From NCBI RefSeq assembly GCF_022267535.1, contig NZ_JAHNZV010000010.1, positions 1 to 64,000 on the forward strand: a DNA stretch of 64,000 bases, in the 5' to 3' direction. The DNA is from Psychromonas antarctica (GTDB lineage Bacteria; Pseudomonadota; Gammaproteobacteria; Enterobacterales; Psychromonadaceae). The position numbers were made by a program, and so were the translations under genes. Positions 43,004-51,660 of the stretch are shown one piece after another (the stretch's first letter is position 1; every line of letters begins with the position of its first letter). The notes beneath the pieces are model-generated. The model was not told where the DNA came from and made no database searches. It worked only from the letters and a program-made list of their open reading frames with translations.

Positions 43004-45086
43004 TTTCGATCCCCAATAACATTGCGACTTCAGATTCTTCAACAAGATCCTGATTACTTGCGGTTATATCTAAATCATTTTGTTCAAGTGCTCTTTTTAC
43101 AGGGCTAGGATCATGTTCTGGTGGAATCCATAAGATCGCACCTTCTGGTGTATCTTCGGATTCGAGCCGCCCACGTTGTGTGCGAATATGAGCCAGTTTC
43201 CAGCCTAAATGAGAAACCCATCTATCAGCGCCAAAAACACTGTCAACTTCATCTTCAGTAGCCTTGTTGAATTGAGATTCAACCTGTTTCTCAAGTCGAA
43301 TTATACGCTCTAGTGTTTCAGGCATACCTTTAATGCACACATGTTCTTTACATGTCATGCATTCCCCACCTTTTGTGCAAGGTGACATTGCATAATCATG
43401 AACACACATACCATATTCGGTAACATCTGCTATACCAATTCGATTTACACCTAAATCTTTATAACTAACAGGTAAATTCAGTTTAATTGCTTCTAACGCT
43501 GTTGGCCTTTCATTATATTCAAGGATGCTTCTGGCTTGCTGCTCACGCTCATCTTGTGTGCGTAAATCATAATGGCGATTGTCATTTATTCGAGTACGGC
43601 CAGCCCATCTTGCAAGCTGCCACGCATCCATACCACCACGCTCAGCATTAGTTGATAGCCATACTCGTATTTGGTGTGATGTTAGACGAATATCAGTACC
43701 ATCTTCATCTACATAGCCCATGCGCTGGAATAAGGTTTTAGGTGGATTTTTAAGCTTATCTCGCAAGGCAAGTTGGGCATTCAATTCATTTACGCTTGGT
43801 AATCGCCATGAAAATGCCCTAACCTTAAAGTCGCTGTGAAACTCACGATCTCTTACCAATACTAAGGATTCCCAAACAGGACGTTGGATAGAAGGTAGAT
43901 TAGGCCAGTTTTGAGTTTGATACTCCGAAGCAACAAAACTCGCTAACTCTTCATAAGTAGGCTCACCTGAGGCTATTAATTTTTGAATCCACTTTGTGTT
44001 TTTACCACCAACCATATTCCATGCAGTTGTACTACTGAATTGACTCGTTTTATCTTTCATTCTAGTAATAGAGTAATGCGTGAAACTCATTGCATGGGCA
44101 AATTGATAGGCATTTAATGGTTTATTTTCTGCAAAGTCATCAGATGTACAACACTCAGCATGGCGCATGAACATGCTGGGGTTATCGAAAGCATGCTTTG
44201 CTGCTTCTCTTGCAGGTTTTCCTATCTCCATTAATCTGCTATGTGCTTCTATTACTGTTTGCTCTAGTGCTTCTGGAACCCATTTTATCGTGTGACCAAA
44301 ACCTTTTTCTGCATACCACCTCACACCAAGCGCACCATTTTCACCACGATGCAAACAATCAACAGTTAGTTCTACCAGCTCTCCTGCTCTACCAGGAGCA
44401 AACATCAATAATGTAATGACACTTGACCAATATTTATCTTCCAAGGTTTCTGCCTTAGCAAAGCAATCAGCTAAGGCAAGCATCTGGTGCATACTAGGGC
44501 AACGAGTGTCTTGCCATTTTCGTGACTCTTCATCTGTTCGCTCAGCTTTAGCTCCCACTTTAGGCCACGGGTTTGTCCACGATTGAAGAGCAGGTGCGAA
44601 TCGTTTGTTCCGAATAAACTCAAGCAAATTTTCTATTTGATAGCCGATCTTATTTCTTCGATCTTTATTAGTAACTCTCTGCTTAGTGATTGTTTCTAGT
44701 TCGCCAATCACTAAGCCATCAGTTTTCAAAACGTCTGCAACACCATGCACTTCAACTAAAGCATCATGTAACATACGCAATGCGACCATTTTATTTGTTA
44801 CACTGGATACTGCTTTGATACTTTGGTTATAACGGATATAAGCTTTTGAAAAAGACAAAAACGGTTCATCCAAAGGATCAAAATTCGCAGGGTTTGACTT
44901 TGCTCTGTACTTAGAAAAAGTCATCGCTATTGAACGGTTTTTCTGCTTATGCTGCCAGTTGTTACTTTGCCACCCACCTTGATCATCATAGAGTGTTAAT
45001 TGGTTTTTACAATGCTCAATAAAGCTATCTAAATTTTGCTTAGCGCTTATCTCATGCTTTGGTTGGAAATGAATAATATCAGCCAT
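42996..45086 (-). CDS. Large tyrosine recombinase with C-terminal Cys motif (third integrase)
   Basis: About 696 codons from ATG 45086, with AAAGGAG upstream; an ATG at 45128 is an alternative. Catalytic elements: Arg in MFAPGRAGELVELT, His-x-x-Arg in RLTSHQIRVWLST, and Tyr in NDNRHYDLRT. A Cys-rich segment follows (CVHDYAMSPCTKGGECMTCK), probably zinc-binding. It resembles the large TnpB recombinase of Tn554-type elements. The start overlaps the previous gene by 8 bp. Confidence 0.85.
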   Translation of the reverse strand: MADIIHFQPKHEISAKQNLDSFIEHCKNQLTLYDDQGGWQSNNWQHKQKNRSIAMTFSKYRAKSNPANFDPLDEPFLSFSKAYIRYNQSIKAVSSVTNKMVALRMLHDALVEVHGVADVLKTDGLVIGELETITKQRVTNKDRRNKIGYQIENLLEFIRNKRFAPALQSWTNPWPKVGAKAERTDEESRKWQDTRCPSMHQMLALADCFAKAETLEDKYWSSVITLLMFAPGRAGELVELTVDCLHRGENGALGVRWYAEKGFGHTIKWVPEALEQTVIEAHSRLMEIGKPAREAAKHAFDNPSMFMRHAECCTSDDFAENKPLNAYQFAHAMSFTHYSITRMKDKTSQFSSTTAWNMVGGKNTKWIQKLIASGEPTYEELASFVASEYQTQNWPNLPSIQRPVWESLVLVRDREFHSDFKVRAFSWRLPSVNELNAQLALRDKLKNPPKTLFQRMGYVDEDGTDIRLTSHQIRVWLSTNAERGGMDAWQLARWAGRTRINDNRHYDLRTQDEREQQARSILEYNERPTALEAIKLNLPVSYKDLGVNRIGIADVTEYGMCVHDYAMSPCTKGGECMTCKEHVCIKGMPETLERIIRLEKQVESQFNKATEDEVDSVFGADRWVSHLGWKLAHIRTQRGRLESEDTPEGAILWIPPEHDPSPVKRALEQNDLDITASNQDLVEESEVAMLLGIENA

Positions 45087-46617
45087 TTGCGCACTCCTTT
45101 GTAGATTGCTCTTGTTTACACATAACAATTACTTGTTGAACCGCTAATAAAAGTCGATCTGTAGACTGGATGACATTAATTGAGATTCCTATCTCTTTTT
45201 GCTTTTCTCTTTCAGCCAATATTTCATTGAGAACTTCTTCATGAGGCCCTTCAATCCAAGGTTCAAAACTTGAACATGTATAGCAAGCTCTATAACCAGA
45301 GGCACAAAAAGCGTAAGTTCCGCAGTTACCAACATTACCAGACTTGCCATTTTTAACTCGACTATTAGGATCATTTGCTCTAACAGCATCACGCTCTGAA
45401 GCAATAAGTTTCCCTGAGAAGGCTTGAGCAAGTGGTGCCAGCAAGGGTGCCATCACTTCATCAATTTGCTTGGCAGTCTCTTCTGTATTTTCGGTATACA
45501 CACCAATGTTTTGCGTGTCTGTATGATCTAGTGCAGCAGCTAATGCAACACCACTTATTCCTCTTCGAGCTAAATTTGTGCCTTTGGTATATCTAAAGCG
45601 AGAAGCAGTAAAGTTAATGTAATCACCTGTTCGCTCTGAACAGGCAGTGTTTTTAACAGACACACCTCGTAATAATTCAGATGCCGAATCGGCAGCCATA
45701 TGTAAATAATCTGGAGTATTTGAAAGCCTTGTTTCTAAGTCCTCGACACTTGATAACTTGTTGATTCTTGTTTCTTCTATAAAAATGGGGATTTGCTCAC
45801 GTTGAGAAGCCGACAACTTTACTCCCAAGCAAGATTCAACATATTGAATTGATTGGTTACGCTGATTATGAAGTAGAAGGTATAAATCTTCATTTATTGG
45901 TAGTGGGGTAAATTGTTCTCTAAAGCCTACACCACGCTGTTTTGCTCTAGGGCAATTGATAACATAGTCATTACCATTTGAGTCTTCTCTAACAACTAAA
46001 TCAACTGAGCGTAAGGAGCGAATTTGAACATATCTGCGACCAGTTAAGACTAACGCCATAAAGCCAACATATTCTTTTAAATTAAGGATTTCTTTCGTAA
46101 ATGCATTTGATGCCCAGTCAATCAAGGCTCCCAGCTCGTTATGCGTTAAAGGGCCTGAATATGGGCAAGCGCCTTTTACGGCATTACCTTTTGGATTTCC
46201 TTTTAAAGTTAACTCTTCTAAGTAATCTGTAATTTCCTTGCTGACACCATTGAATCCCCACTCATGCCAAGCCAATAAGAATCCCTTGAGTGCTCCTAGC
46301 TTATACTCGCTATCTGAATCAAATGACGCTCGATAATTTGTTAACCCTTGTAATGACAGCTTGCCTTCTTTTGTAGCCTTCATGTAAGCATTGAAGCGAT
46401 TAAACATATTGAAAGTATGCATAGCCGAGAGTTCTTCAGCGTAGCGGCACAAAGCTTTTCTAAAACCTTCTTCTGTTTCTTGTTCAAGAGTGGTCAAACG
46501 CTGGAAATTAATTACGGTTGAACCATCTAGCCTCCACTCAATATCCGAAAAATAAAACGGATAACCGCTTTTCGTTGTGTGCTGGCTGACTAGAGCCTTA
46601 TTTTTCTTTAATTGCAT
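45079..46617 (-). CDS. Tyrosine recombinase with Cys-rich C-terminus (second integrase)
   Basis: 512 codons. Active-site residues: Arg in LVLTGRRYVQIRSL, an Arg in FTASRFRYTKGT where the usual His is replaced, and the nucleophile Tyr in DHTDTQNIGVYTEN. A zinc-like Cys cluster (GNCGTYAFCASGYRACYTCSSF) ends the catalytic domain. It starts 2 bp after the first integrase stops. The three recombinases differ clearly in length and sequence, so they are not a recent triplication. Confidence 0.83.
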   Translation of the reverse strand: MQLKKNKALVSQHTTKSGYPFYFSDIEWRLDGSTVINFQRLTTLEQETEEGFRKALCRYAEELSAMHTFNMFNRFNAYMKATKEGKLSLQGLTNYRASFDSDSEYKLGALKGFLLAWHEWGFNGVSKEITDYLEELTLKGNPKGNAVKGACPYSGPLTHNELGALIDWASNAFTKEILNLKEYVGFMALVLTGRRYVQIRSLRSVDLVVREDSNGNDYVINCPRAKQRGVGFREQFTPLPINEDLYLLLHNQRNQSIQYVESCLGVKLSASQREQIPIFIEETRINKLSSVEDLETRLSNTPDYLHMAADSASELLRGVSVKNTACSERTGDYINFTASRFRYTKGTNLARRGISGVALAAALDHTDTQNIGVYTENTEETAKQIDEVMAPLLAPLAQAFSGKLIASERDAVRANDPNSRVKNGKSGNVGNCGTYAFCASGYRACYTCSSFEPWIEGPHEEVLNEILAEREKQKEIGISINVIQSTDRLLLAVQQVIVMCKQEQSTKECANG

Positions 46618-46618
46618 A

Positions 46619-47914
46619 CTACCTGTCCTTCTTAGCTCGGTTAGTCCAGTGATCCATGTCCTCTCGCATCACTCGATCAGCTTCTTCTCGGATGTGTCTC
46701 AAGTTATATGTCTCGGCAGTTTTATCTGAACTCCATCCATTCAGCTCTTTACGGATCTGAATTTCTTTCTTTTCATTAATTGGCTTAATTTTGGAATTTT
46801 CCTTGGCGGCTTTATTAACTGCGTCAATCTTCTTTGAAAGCTTATAGTTGAAATTGTGGCGGAAGCCGTGACGGGTAATTTCTTCAAGCATTTCTGGATG
46901 GATTGCAACCGCAGGCTTAAGTATCCGATTGACAAAGGTACTATTCGATATTGGCTTACCGTGATACTTACCATGCTTATGCGTTACAAAAACATATGGA
47001 TGCTTTCTAGCAGTAGGTATTTTGGCTCTTCTGTCCATGATGTATTCACGCAGCCTGTTTGTAATGGCTTTATCAACAGGAATTGTACGTTCATTGGTTT
47101 TCGCCACAGGCTGCTTTTTACGGGGATCTTCTATAGCATCATGTCTACGAACAACAGACACTGTTCCTTTTTGAAAATCAATATCTTGGATCTGTAAGGC
47201 CAGTATCTCTCCTGCACGCATCCCTGTTGCGTCCATCACCTCAAATATCACAGCGTTTCGATATTTAACTTCCTCCCCCTTAAATGGGTTATCTGGAGAG
47301 GTTTCTTTTAAAATACTTAAAATTCGGTCAAATGCTTTAGGCGGTGGAGCTTTAGTGTTTGGATCAGCAGTAAGTCCTTTACCACTACTACCTTTGGGTT
47401 TATTCGATAACAATAACTTTTTCATGGCTTTAATATTATTTGAAACCGCTTCTTCGATTAGCTTTGCTTTAAGAATTGTTCTTGCCAAAAATTCTAAGTA
47501 GGAAGCGATCTGAGCCATCCGATTTGCAGCATGATCATTAGACACCTTTTGTATCGGTGCAACGCTAGCTGTCGATGCTGAGGCAAATTTAACTACATTC
47601 TTCTCTGATGTTTTTAGCCATTTCTTCAAACTTCTTGTATCTAATGTGCAATGATCACGGATTGAATAAACATCTTCGTCAGTCAACAAGTCACCTTGTT
47701 CAAACTCAGAAATAAGATCCCGACCATTTATGTTTTCCCATAGCTTTAGATGAATCAGATGACCAAGTGAATTGGATATTGCAGATTGAGTGTGTGATGT
47801 TCTTAGCTTTTCAGTAACGTATAACGTCACCCAATCATTGGGTAATCCATCTTCCTCCATTAAGATTGGATATCGTTCACCATTTCCAAAAATTAAATCT
47901 CGAATTTGTGACAT
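46619..47914 (-). CDS. Tyrosine recombinase (first integrase of the operon)
   Basis: 431 codons, with GAGGTG upstream of the ATG. An N-terminal SAM-like/core-binding region is followed by the catalytic domain, with Arg233 in DATGMRAGEILAL, His349-x-x-Arg352 in TRHGFRHNF, Trp394 in LNGWSS, and Tyr403 in AETYNLRH. All classical residues are present. Its promoter carries a built-in inverted repeat suggesting autoregulation. Confidence 0.9.
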   Translation of the reverse strand: MSQIRDLIFGNGERYPILMEEDGLPNDWVTLYVTEKLRTSHTQSAISNSLGHLIHLKLWENINGRDLISEFEQGDLLTDEDVYSIRDHCTLDTRSLKKWLKTSEKNVVKFASASTASVAPIQKVSNDHAANRMAQIASYLEFLARTILKAKLIEEAVSNNIKAMKKLLLSNKPKGSSGKGLTADPNTKAPPPKAFDRILSILKETSPDNPFKGEEVKYRNAVIFEVMDATGMRAGEILALQIQDIDFQKGTVSVVRRHDAIEDPRKKQPVAKTNERTIPVDKAITNRLREYIMDRRAKIPTARKHPYVFVTHKHGKYHGKPISNSTFVNRILKPAVAIHPEMLEEITRHGFRHNFNYKLSKKIDAVNKAAKENSKIKPINEKKEIQIRKELNGWSSDKTAETYNLRHIREEADRVMREDMDHWTNRAKKDR

Positions 47915-47929
47915 TGAACACCTCTTTAT

Positions 47930-47972
47930 CTACACTTTACTTATGTATAGTTCCTAGTGTAGTTATTGTCAA
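47930..47972 (-). promoter_or_regulatory. Sigma-70 promoter with operator-like inverted repeat, recombinase operon
   Basis: On the minus strand TTGACA (47972-47967) is 17 bp from TATACA (47949-47944), a near-consensus promoter. The inverted repeat CTACACT / AGTGTAG (47930-47936 and 47956-47962) has one arm in the spacer and one just after the -10, as expected for a repressor or for a recombinase that binds its own promoter. Confidence 0.75.
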
Positions 47973-47984
47973 CACCTTTTTAAA

Positions 47985-48019
47985 ATAAAATAAAAAAGGG
48001 CTTGTAAAAACAAGCCCTT
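47985..48019 (-). terminator. Intrinsic terminator downstream of ssb (inside the island end)
   Basis: On the minus strand AAGGGCTTG, a 6-base loop, CAAGCCCTT, then a T-rich run (TTTTTATTTTATTTT). It lies 36 bp beyond the ssb stop, on the island side of the right repeat, so the integrated island supplies or carries the ssb terminator. Confidence 0.8.
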
Positions 48020-48025
48020 GATGAT

Positions 48026-48040
48026 TTTAATCTACATTTT
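48026..48040. repeat. Right direct repeat of the island (candidate attR)
   Basis: TTTAATCTACATTTT, identical to 37257-37271, 15 bp downstream of the ssb stop codon. Confidence 0.7.
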
Positions 48041-48055
48041 TTATTTATGTATTCC

Positions 48056-48652
48056 TCAGAACGGAATATCATCATCAAAATCCATTGATGGTTCATTATA
48101 TTGTGCTGGCGCTTTTTGTGGCTGCACGGGTTTTGCTTGCTGTTGTGGCGCAGGTGCTTGGCGTGCTGGTGCTTGTTGATAAGCTGGCGCCATTTGTGGT
48201 GCCGCTTGCTGAGCCGGAGCTGAATTTTGTGGTGCATTACCCCAGCTTTGTTGTGGCGCGCTATTTTGCGCTGCTGAATTTGCTTGGAACTGGCCTTGGC
48301 CTTGCGCAGGGTTACGCGAATCCATCATCTGGATTTCATCAACTACAACCTCAGTCGTAAAACGGTCTTGACCGTCTTGTCCTTGCCATTTACGTGTTTG
48401 TAATTTACCTTCCACATAAATTTTAGCGCCTTTTTTCAAGTATTCACCACACATCTCACCGAGGCGGTTAAATACAGTTAAACGGTGCCATTCTGTTTTA
48501 TCTTTACGTTCACCTGTTTGCTTATCTTTCCAACTTTCTGTGGTCGCGATAGCCAAGTTTGCTACTGCATTGCCATTTGGCATGTAGCGCATCTCAGGAT
48601 CTTTACCTAGGTTACCAATTAATATGACTTTATTTATGCTACGGTTAAACAT
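48056..48652 (-). CDS. ssb: Single-stranded DNA-binding protein
   Basis: 198 codons. The OB-fold starts [22 protein letters not shown]; a long Gln/Pro/Ala-rich linker (about 110-185) follows. The acidic tip (MDFDDDIPF) is the interaction peptide for SSB partners. It protects ssDNA in replication and repair. In many relatives ssb lies opposite uvrA; here the next gene upstream is rlmJ. Confidence 0.95.
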   Translation of the reverse strand: MFNRSINKVILIGNLGKDPEMRYMPNGNAVANLAIATTESWKDKQTGERKDKTEWHRLTVFNRLGEMCGEYLKKGAKIYVEGKLQTRKWQGQDGQDRFTTEVVVDEIQMMDSRNPAQGQGQFQANSAAQNSAPQQSWGNAPQNSAPAQQAAPQMAPAYQQAPARQAPAPQQQAKPVQPQKAPAQYNEPSMDFDDDIPF

Positions 48653-49151
48653 GTTTTTGCTCCGCTTGATGCTTATGTTAATGATTAACTAAAAGTGACT
48701 GTTAACTATCTGCTAAAATTTATTTTGTTTCTTTCTTTCTGAACAAAGGGGTGGTTATATACTCTGCTATAAACACTTTGCTCGTTGATGATAATGAGCA
48801 CTTCTTGTACGCCATCCAAGGTCAGTAACTATCGGCTTGATTGGGCGGCATCATTTTCATATCGACTATCAGCCATATAAGTATAGGGACGAATTCTACT
48901 TCGATTATGCATGCCCCATGAAATAGATAACCATCATAACATTAATCCCGCCAAGCATAAAAACCAGCCACTACTGGCAAGTAGTTTATAGGATAACCGC
49001 CCCCAAATACCACCACAAAATGCAACAAGAAATTGATGTGTGTTATAGATCTCCATTGCAATGCTGGTTAATGCCCCTATTCTTTCGCGCAATTATTGTT
49101 GATTTTCATTATACTATGAAAATTTTATCGCTTTTGTCTTTGGAGTATTTT
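48653..49151. other. Divergent promoter region of ssb and rlmJ
   Basis: 499 bp. No convincing LexA box, small gene or terminator was found. The rlmJ ribosome-binding site (TTGGAG, 49140-49145) is at its end. Confidence 0.4.
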
Positions 49152-49994
49152 GTGCTGAGCTATCGCCACTCTTTTCATGCAGGTAACTTTGCCGATGTTT
49201 TAAAACACACGGTTGTCACCTCGATTATTAATTACATGCTTAACAAAGATAAACCGTTCTGTTATCTCGATACTCATGCTGGTTGCGGTGCTTATTCATT
49301 TCAGTCTAATGAAGCGCAAAAAACCAAAGAATTTAATAACGGCATTTTCCCCTTGTGGGGGCGCAATGATTTGCCGGCGCCGGTTGCTCGTTATATGGAA
49401 CAGGTTATTGAATTTAATGCGCAAACTCAGTTAGCACATTATCCAGGTTCGCCGAGCATTGCCCTGCAGATGTTACGCGATATAGACCGTCTATTTTTAT
49501 TTGAATTACATTCCAATGAATTCACTGCGATGCGCGAGAATTTTACGGGCAATAGGCAAATCAAAATGGCTAAAAGCGATGGTTTAACAGGGCTAATTGC
49601 TAATATGCCACCCAAAGAGCGTCGCGCTTTTATTTTAATTGATCCCTCTTATGAGATTAAAACCGAGTACCAGCAAGTCGTTGATACCTTAATTCAAGCT
49701 CACAAACGTTTTGCAACGGGTACTTATGCGCTTTGGTACCCCGTTGTTAAACGTACGACTATCAAGCAGATGGAAAGAAAACTGGCGCATTCCGGCATTA
49801 AAAATATACAGTTGTTTGAGCTTGGAATTCGTGCCGATTCAGCAGAAATGGGTATGACGTCAAGCGGTATGATAGTCATTAATCCACCGTGGATGCTGCA
49901 CCAAGAGATGCAAGCATCCCTGCCATTCTTGGCGCAAACATTAGGCCAAGACGGACAGGGGTTTTATCGTATAGAGACTTTAGTCGCCGAATAA
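49152..49994 (+). CDS. rlmJ: 23S rRNA (adenine2030-N6)-methyltransferase
   Basis: 280 codons from GTG 49152 with TTGGAG upstream; it gives the family start (V/M)LSYRHSFHAGNFADVLKH, and the length equals E. coli RlmJ (280). It has FCYLDTHAGCGAYSF (SAM motif) and the catalytic D-P-[PS]-Y as LIDPSYEIKTEY. It methylates A2030 in 23S rRNA. An in-frame ATG at 49020 would add 44 residues with no similarity to the family. Confidence 0.92.
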   Translation: MLSYRHSFHAGNFADVLKHTVVTSIINYMLNKDKPFCYLDTHAGCGAYSFQSNEAQKTKEFNNGIFPLWGRNDLPAPVARYMEQVIEFNAQTQLAHYPGSPSIALQMLRDIDRLFLFELHSNEFTAMRENFTGNRQIKMAKSDGLTGLIANMPPKERRAFILIDPSYEIKTEYQQVVDTLIQAHKRFATGTYALWYPVVKRTTIKQMERKLAHSGIKNIQLFELGIRADSAEMGMTSSGMIVINPPWMLHQEMQASLPFLAQTLGQDGQGFYRIETLVAE

Positions 49995-50008
49995 CAGCAG
50001 CGATTATG

Positions 50009-51469
50009 TTAGTTATTTTTCTTGAAGTGCAGTATTGATTTAAGTCTTGAATAGCGATCTTGTTTGCATTGATCATTGCTTAAAGAGGCACCTGCTTTTC
50101 TCAGTTCGATAATACCTGAGCGATTAAGGGTGATTTTGTAACGTTCAAATTGTTGATCATACTCACCTTGGTTAAGTGCAACAACGAGGTTGATCTGGTA
50201 GCGCCGCTCAATCGAAGTGCTCTGAATCTTTTCTTTATTTGCTGAGGGGTCATTTTGTTCATAGATTTTACCCGTACCTCGCTCTAAAAAGCGGGCAAAT
50301 GGCCGCAGACTAAATATAATCGTTTCTTCGAGCGTATCGTAACCCGCCTGAAATCCTTGCTTGTTGACTTTGGTTTCAAGACGATAGTGTAGGAACTCTG
50401 CACTTTGCCTATTTTGACTATGACGTTGCGCCAGTAACTCTTGGCTTTGTTGTGGTAGATTTTTGGAGTGCAGATAATCTAACCACACTTTTTGTCTGGC
50501 GATTTCCGTTTGGCTCATCGCATCTTTTAACGTGCGCGCCCATTTAGGTTTGCCTTTTCTAACCCAACGCCACAAAATATGCTTAAAGTCATCCTTAAAT
50601 ACTTCCCTCACCCCATAAATCACTGCCAATACGAGAATCATTAGCAAACTTAGTTTGTTAAAGGCGCCTTGTGTTTTGATAATTAAAAAGAGCACGACAA
50701 TCATAATCAATGAGGTCGCCACTCCGGTCGCAATTTTGCGTGTGATCTTACCCAGCTCGTGAGTTTCACTTTTAAAAATAACGCCAAATTCAATTAAACG
50801 GCGCAGCAAACGCATTTTATTGGCAATCCGGTTCGGATCATTAAGTGTTGTCGCTGCATTGTAAGATTTTTCTTTACGATAAGCATTTTCTTCTGCGCAG
50901 ATATTAAGCAGTGCCAAGCGGGCTTCGGAAAACTCGGCATTACGTGGTTTTTTGGCCAACATATGCAGTATTGATTGTTCTGTGTACCAAGAAAGGTAAT
51001 TGTCGACACTTTCAAAAATAGATAACAGTTTTACATCTGTGGGGATATGGCTGCGGTGTTTCTTTAAGATAGTCAAACATTGGTCGGTAATGTCAATTGC
51101 TGCATGATAGAAATCGTGCAGGCTTTCGCTGTCCTTAATCATTAATGCTTCGTGAGCATCGGTATCGAGAGCGACGATATATTGGTAAGCAAATTGGTTA
51201 AGATTACTTTTGTATTCTTCTGTCGAGCGTTTCATGCGACTGGCAAAGCGCGTATGTAATAGCGGTAAATGTAAGCCTTCGGTAAAATACGCGCGCCGGC
51301 CTTTAATACCGGCGTTAAAGTATTCGTTTTCGGATAAGGTATCTTTATTGATGCCCATTTCTCTTGGCAGCGAGAAATAGATATCCACTCTGCGATGTTC
51401 ACCTTTCTTTATCTGATGAACAAATTTAATGGCTAGTTTTTCATGTTTTTTCAGTCTAAATTTGTACAA
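50009..51469 (-). CDS. Hypothetical protein with paired membrane helices
   Basis: 486 codons, ATG start. Soluble N-terminal ~240 residues, then two hydrophobic helices (GVATSLIMIVVLFLIIK and LSLLMILVLAVIYGVREVF, about 250-295), then a polar C-terminal domain. The family is not recognised. It is convergent with rlmJ (14-bp gap). Codon use is like core genes, so it is probably a conserved resident gene. Confidence 0.7.
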   Translation of the reverse strand: MYKFRLKKHEKLAIKFVHQIKKGEHRRVDIYFSLPREMGINKDTLSENEYFNAGIKGRRAYFTEGLHLPLLHTRFASRMKRSTEEYKSNLNQFAYQYIVALDTDAHEALMIKDSESLHDFYHAAIDITDQCLTILKKHRSHIPTDVKLLSIFESVDNYLSWYTEQSILHMLAKKPRNAEFSEARLALLNICAEENAYRKEKSYNAATTLNDPNRIANKMRLLRRLIEFGVIFKSETHELGKITRKIATGVATSLIMIVVLFLIIKTQGAFNKLSLLMILVLAVIYGVREVFKDDFKHILWRWVRKGKPKWARTLKDAMSQTEIARQKVWLDYLHSKNLPQQSQELLAQRHSQNRQSAEFLHYRLETKVNKQGFQAGYDTLEETIIFSLRPFARFLERGTGKIYEQNDPSANKEKIQSTSIERRYQINLVVALNQGEYDQQFERYKITLNRSGIIELRKAGASLSNDQCKQDRYSRLKSILHFKKNN

Positions 51470-51660
51470 TTAGTCCTCCCCTTAGTTAGATACTAAGTAT
51501 ATACATAATTCAGCAAGGAAACATTGATAATATATCGTCTTAAAATAAATTAAAAAGCAGTTCTTTTAACCTGACATTTTATGGGTATAGCTGCTGGCTT
51601 AAGCAGCTATTTTAGTCTGATAGATTGCTGTTGCTTAAGTATCCCTGCCAATGGCAGAGA

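Larger units (their letters stand above)
37257..48040. mobile_element. 10.8-kb integrated genomic island with three tyrosine recombinases
   Basis: Bounded by the exact 15-bp direct repeat TTTAATCTACATTTT (37257-37271 and 48026-48040); the right copy lies between the ssb stop and a hairpin. It contains a six-gene operon of three tyrosine recombinases, two small coiled-coil proteins and a RecD2-like helicase, plus a two-gene cargo at the far end. The set recalls Tn554-type tnpABC and the multi-recombinase 'gamma-mobile-trio' islands. Which exact class it belongs to needs a database comparison. Confidence 0.75.
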
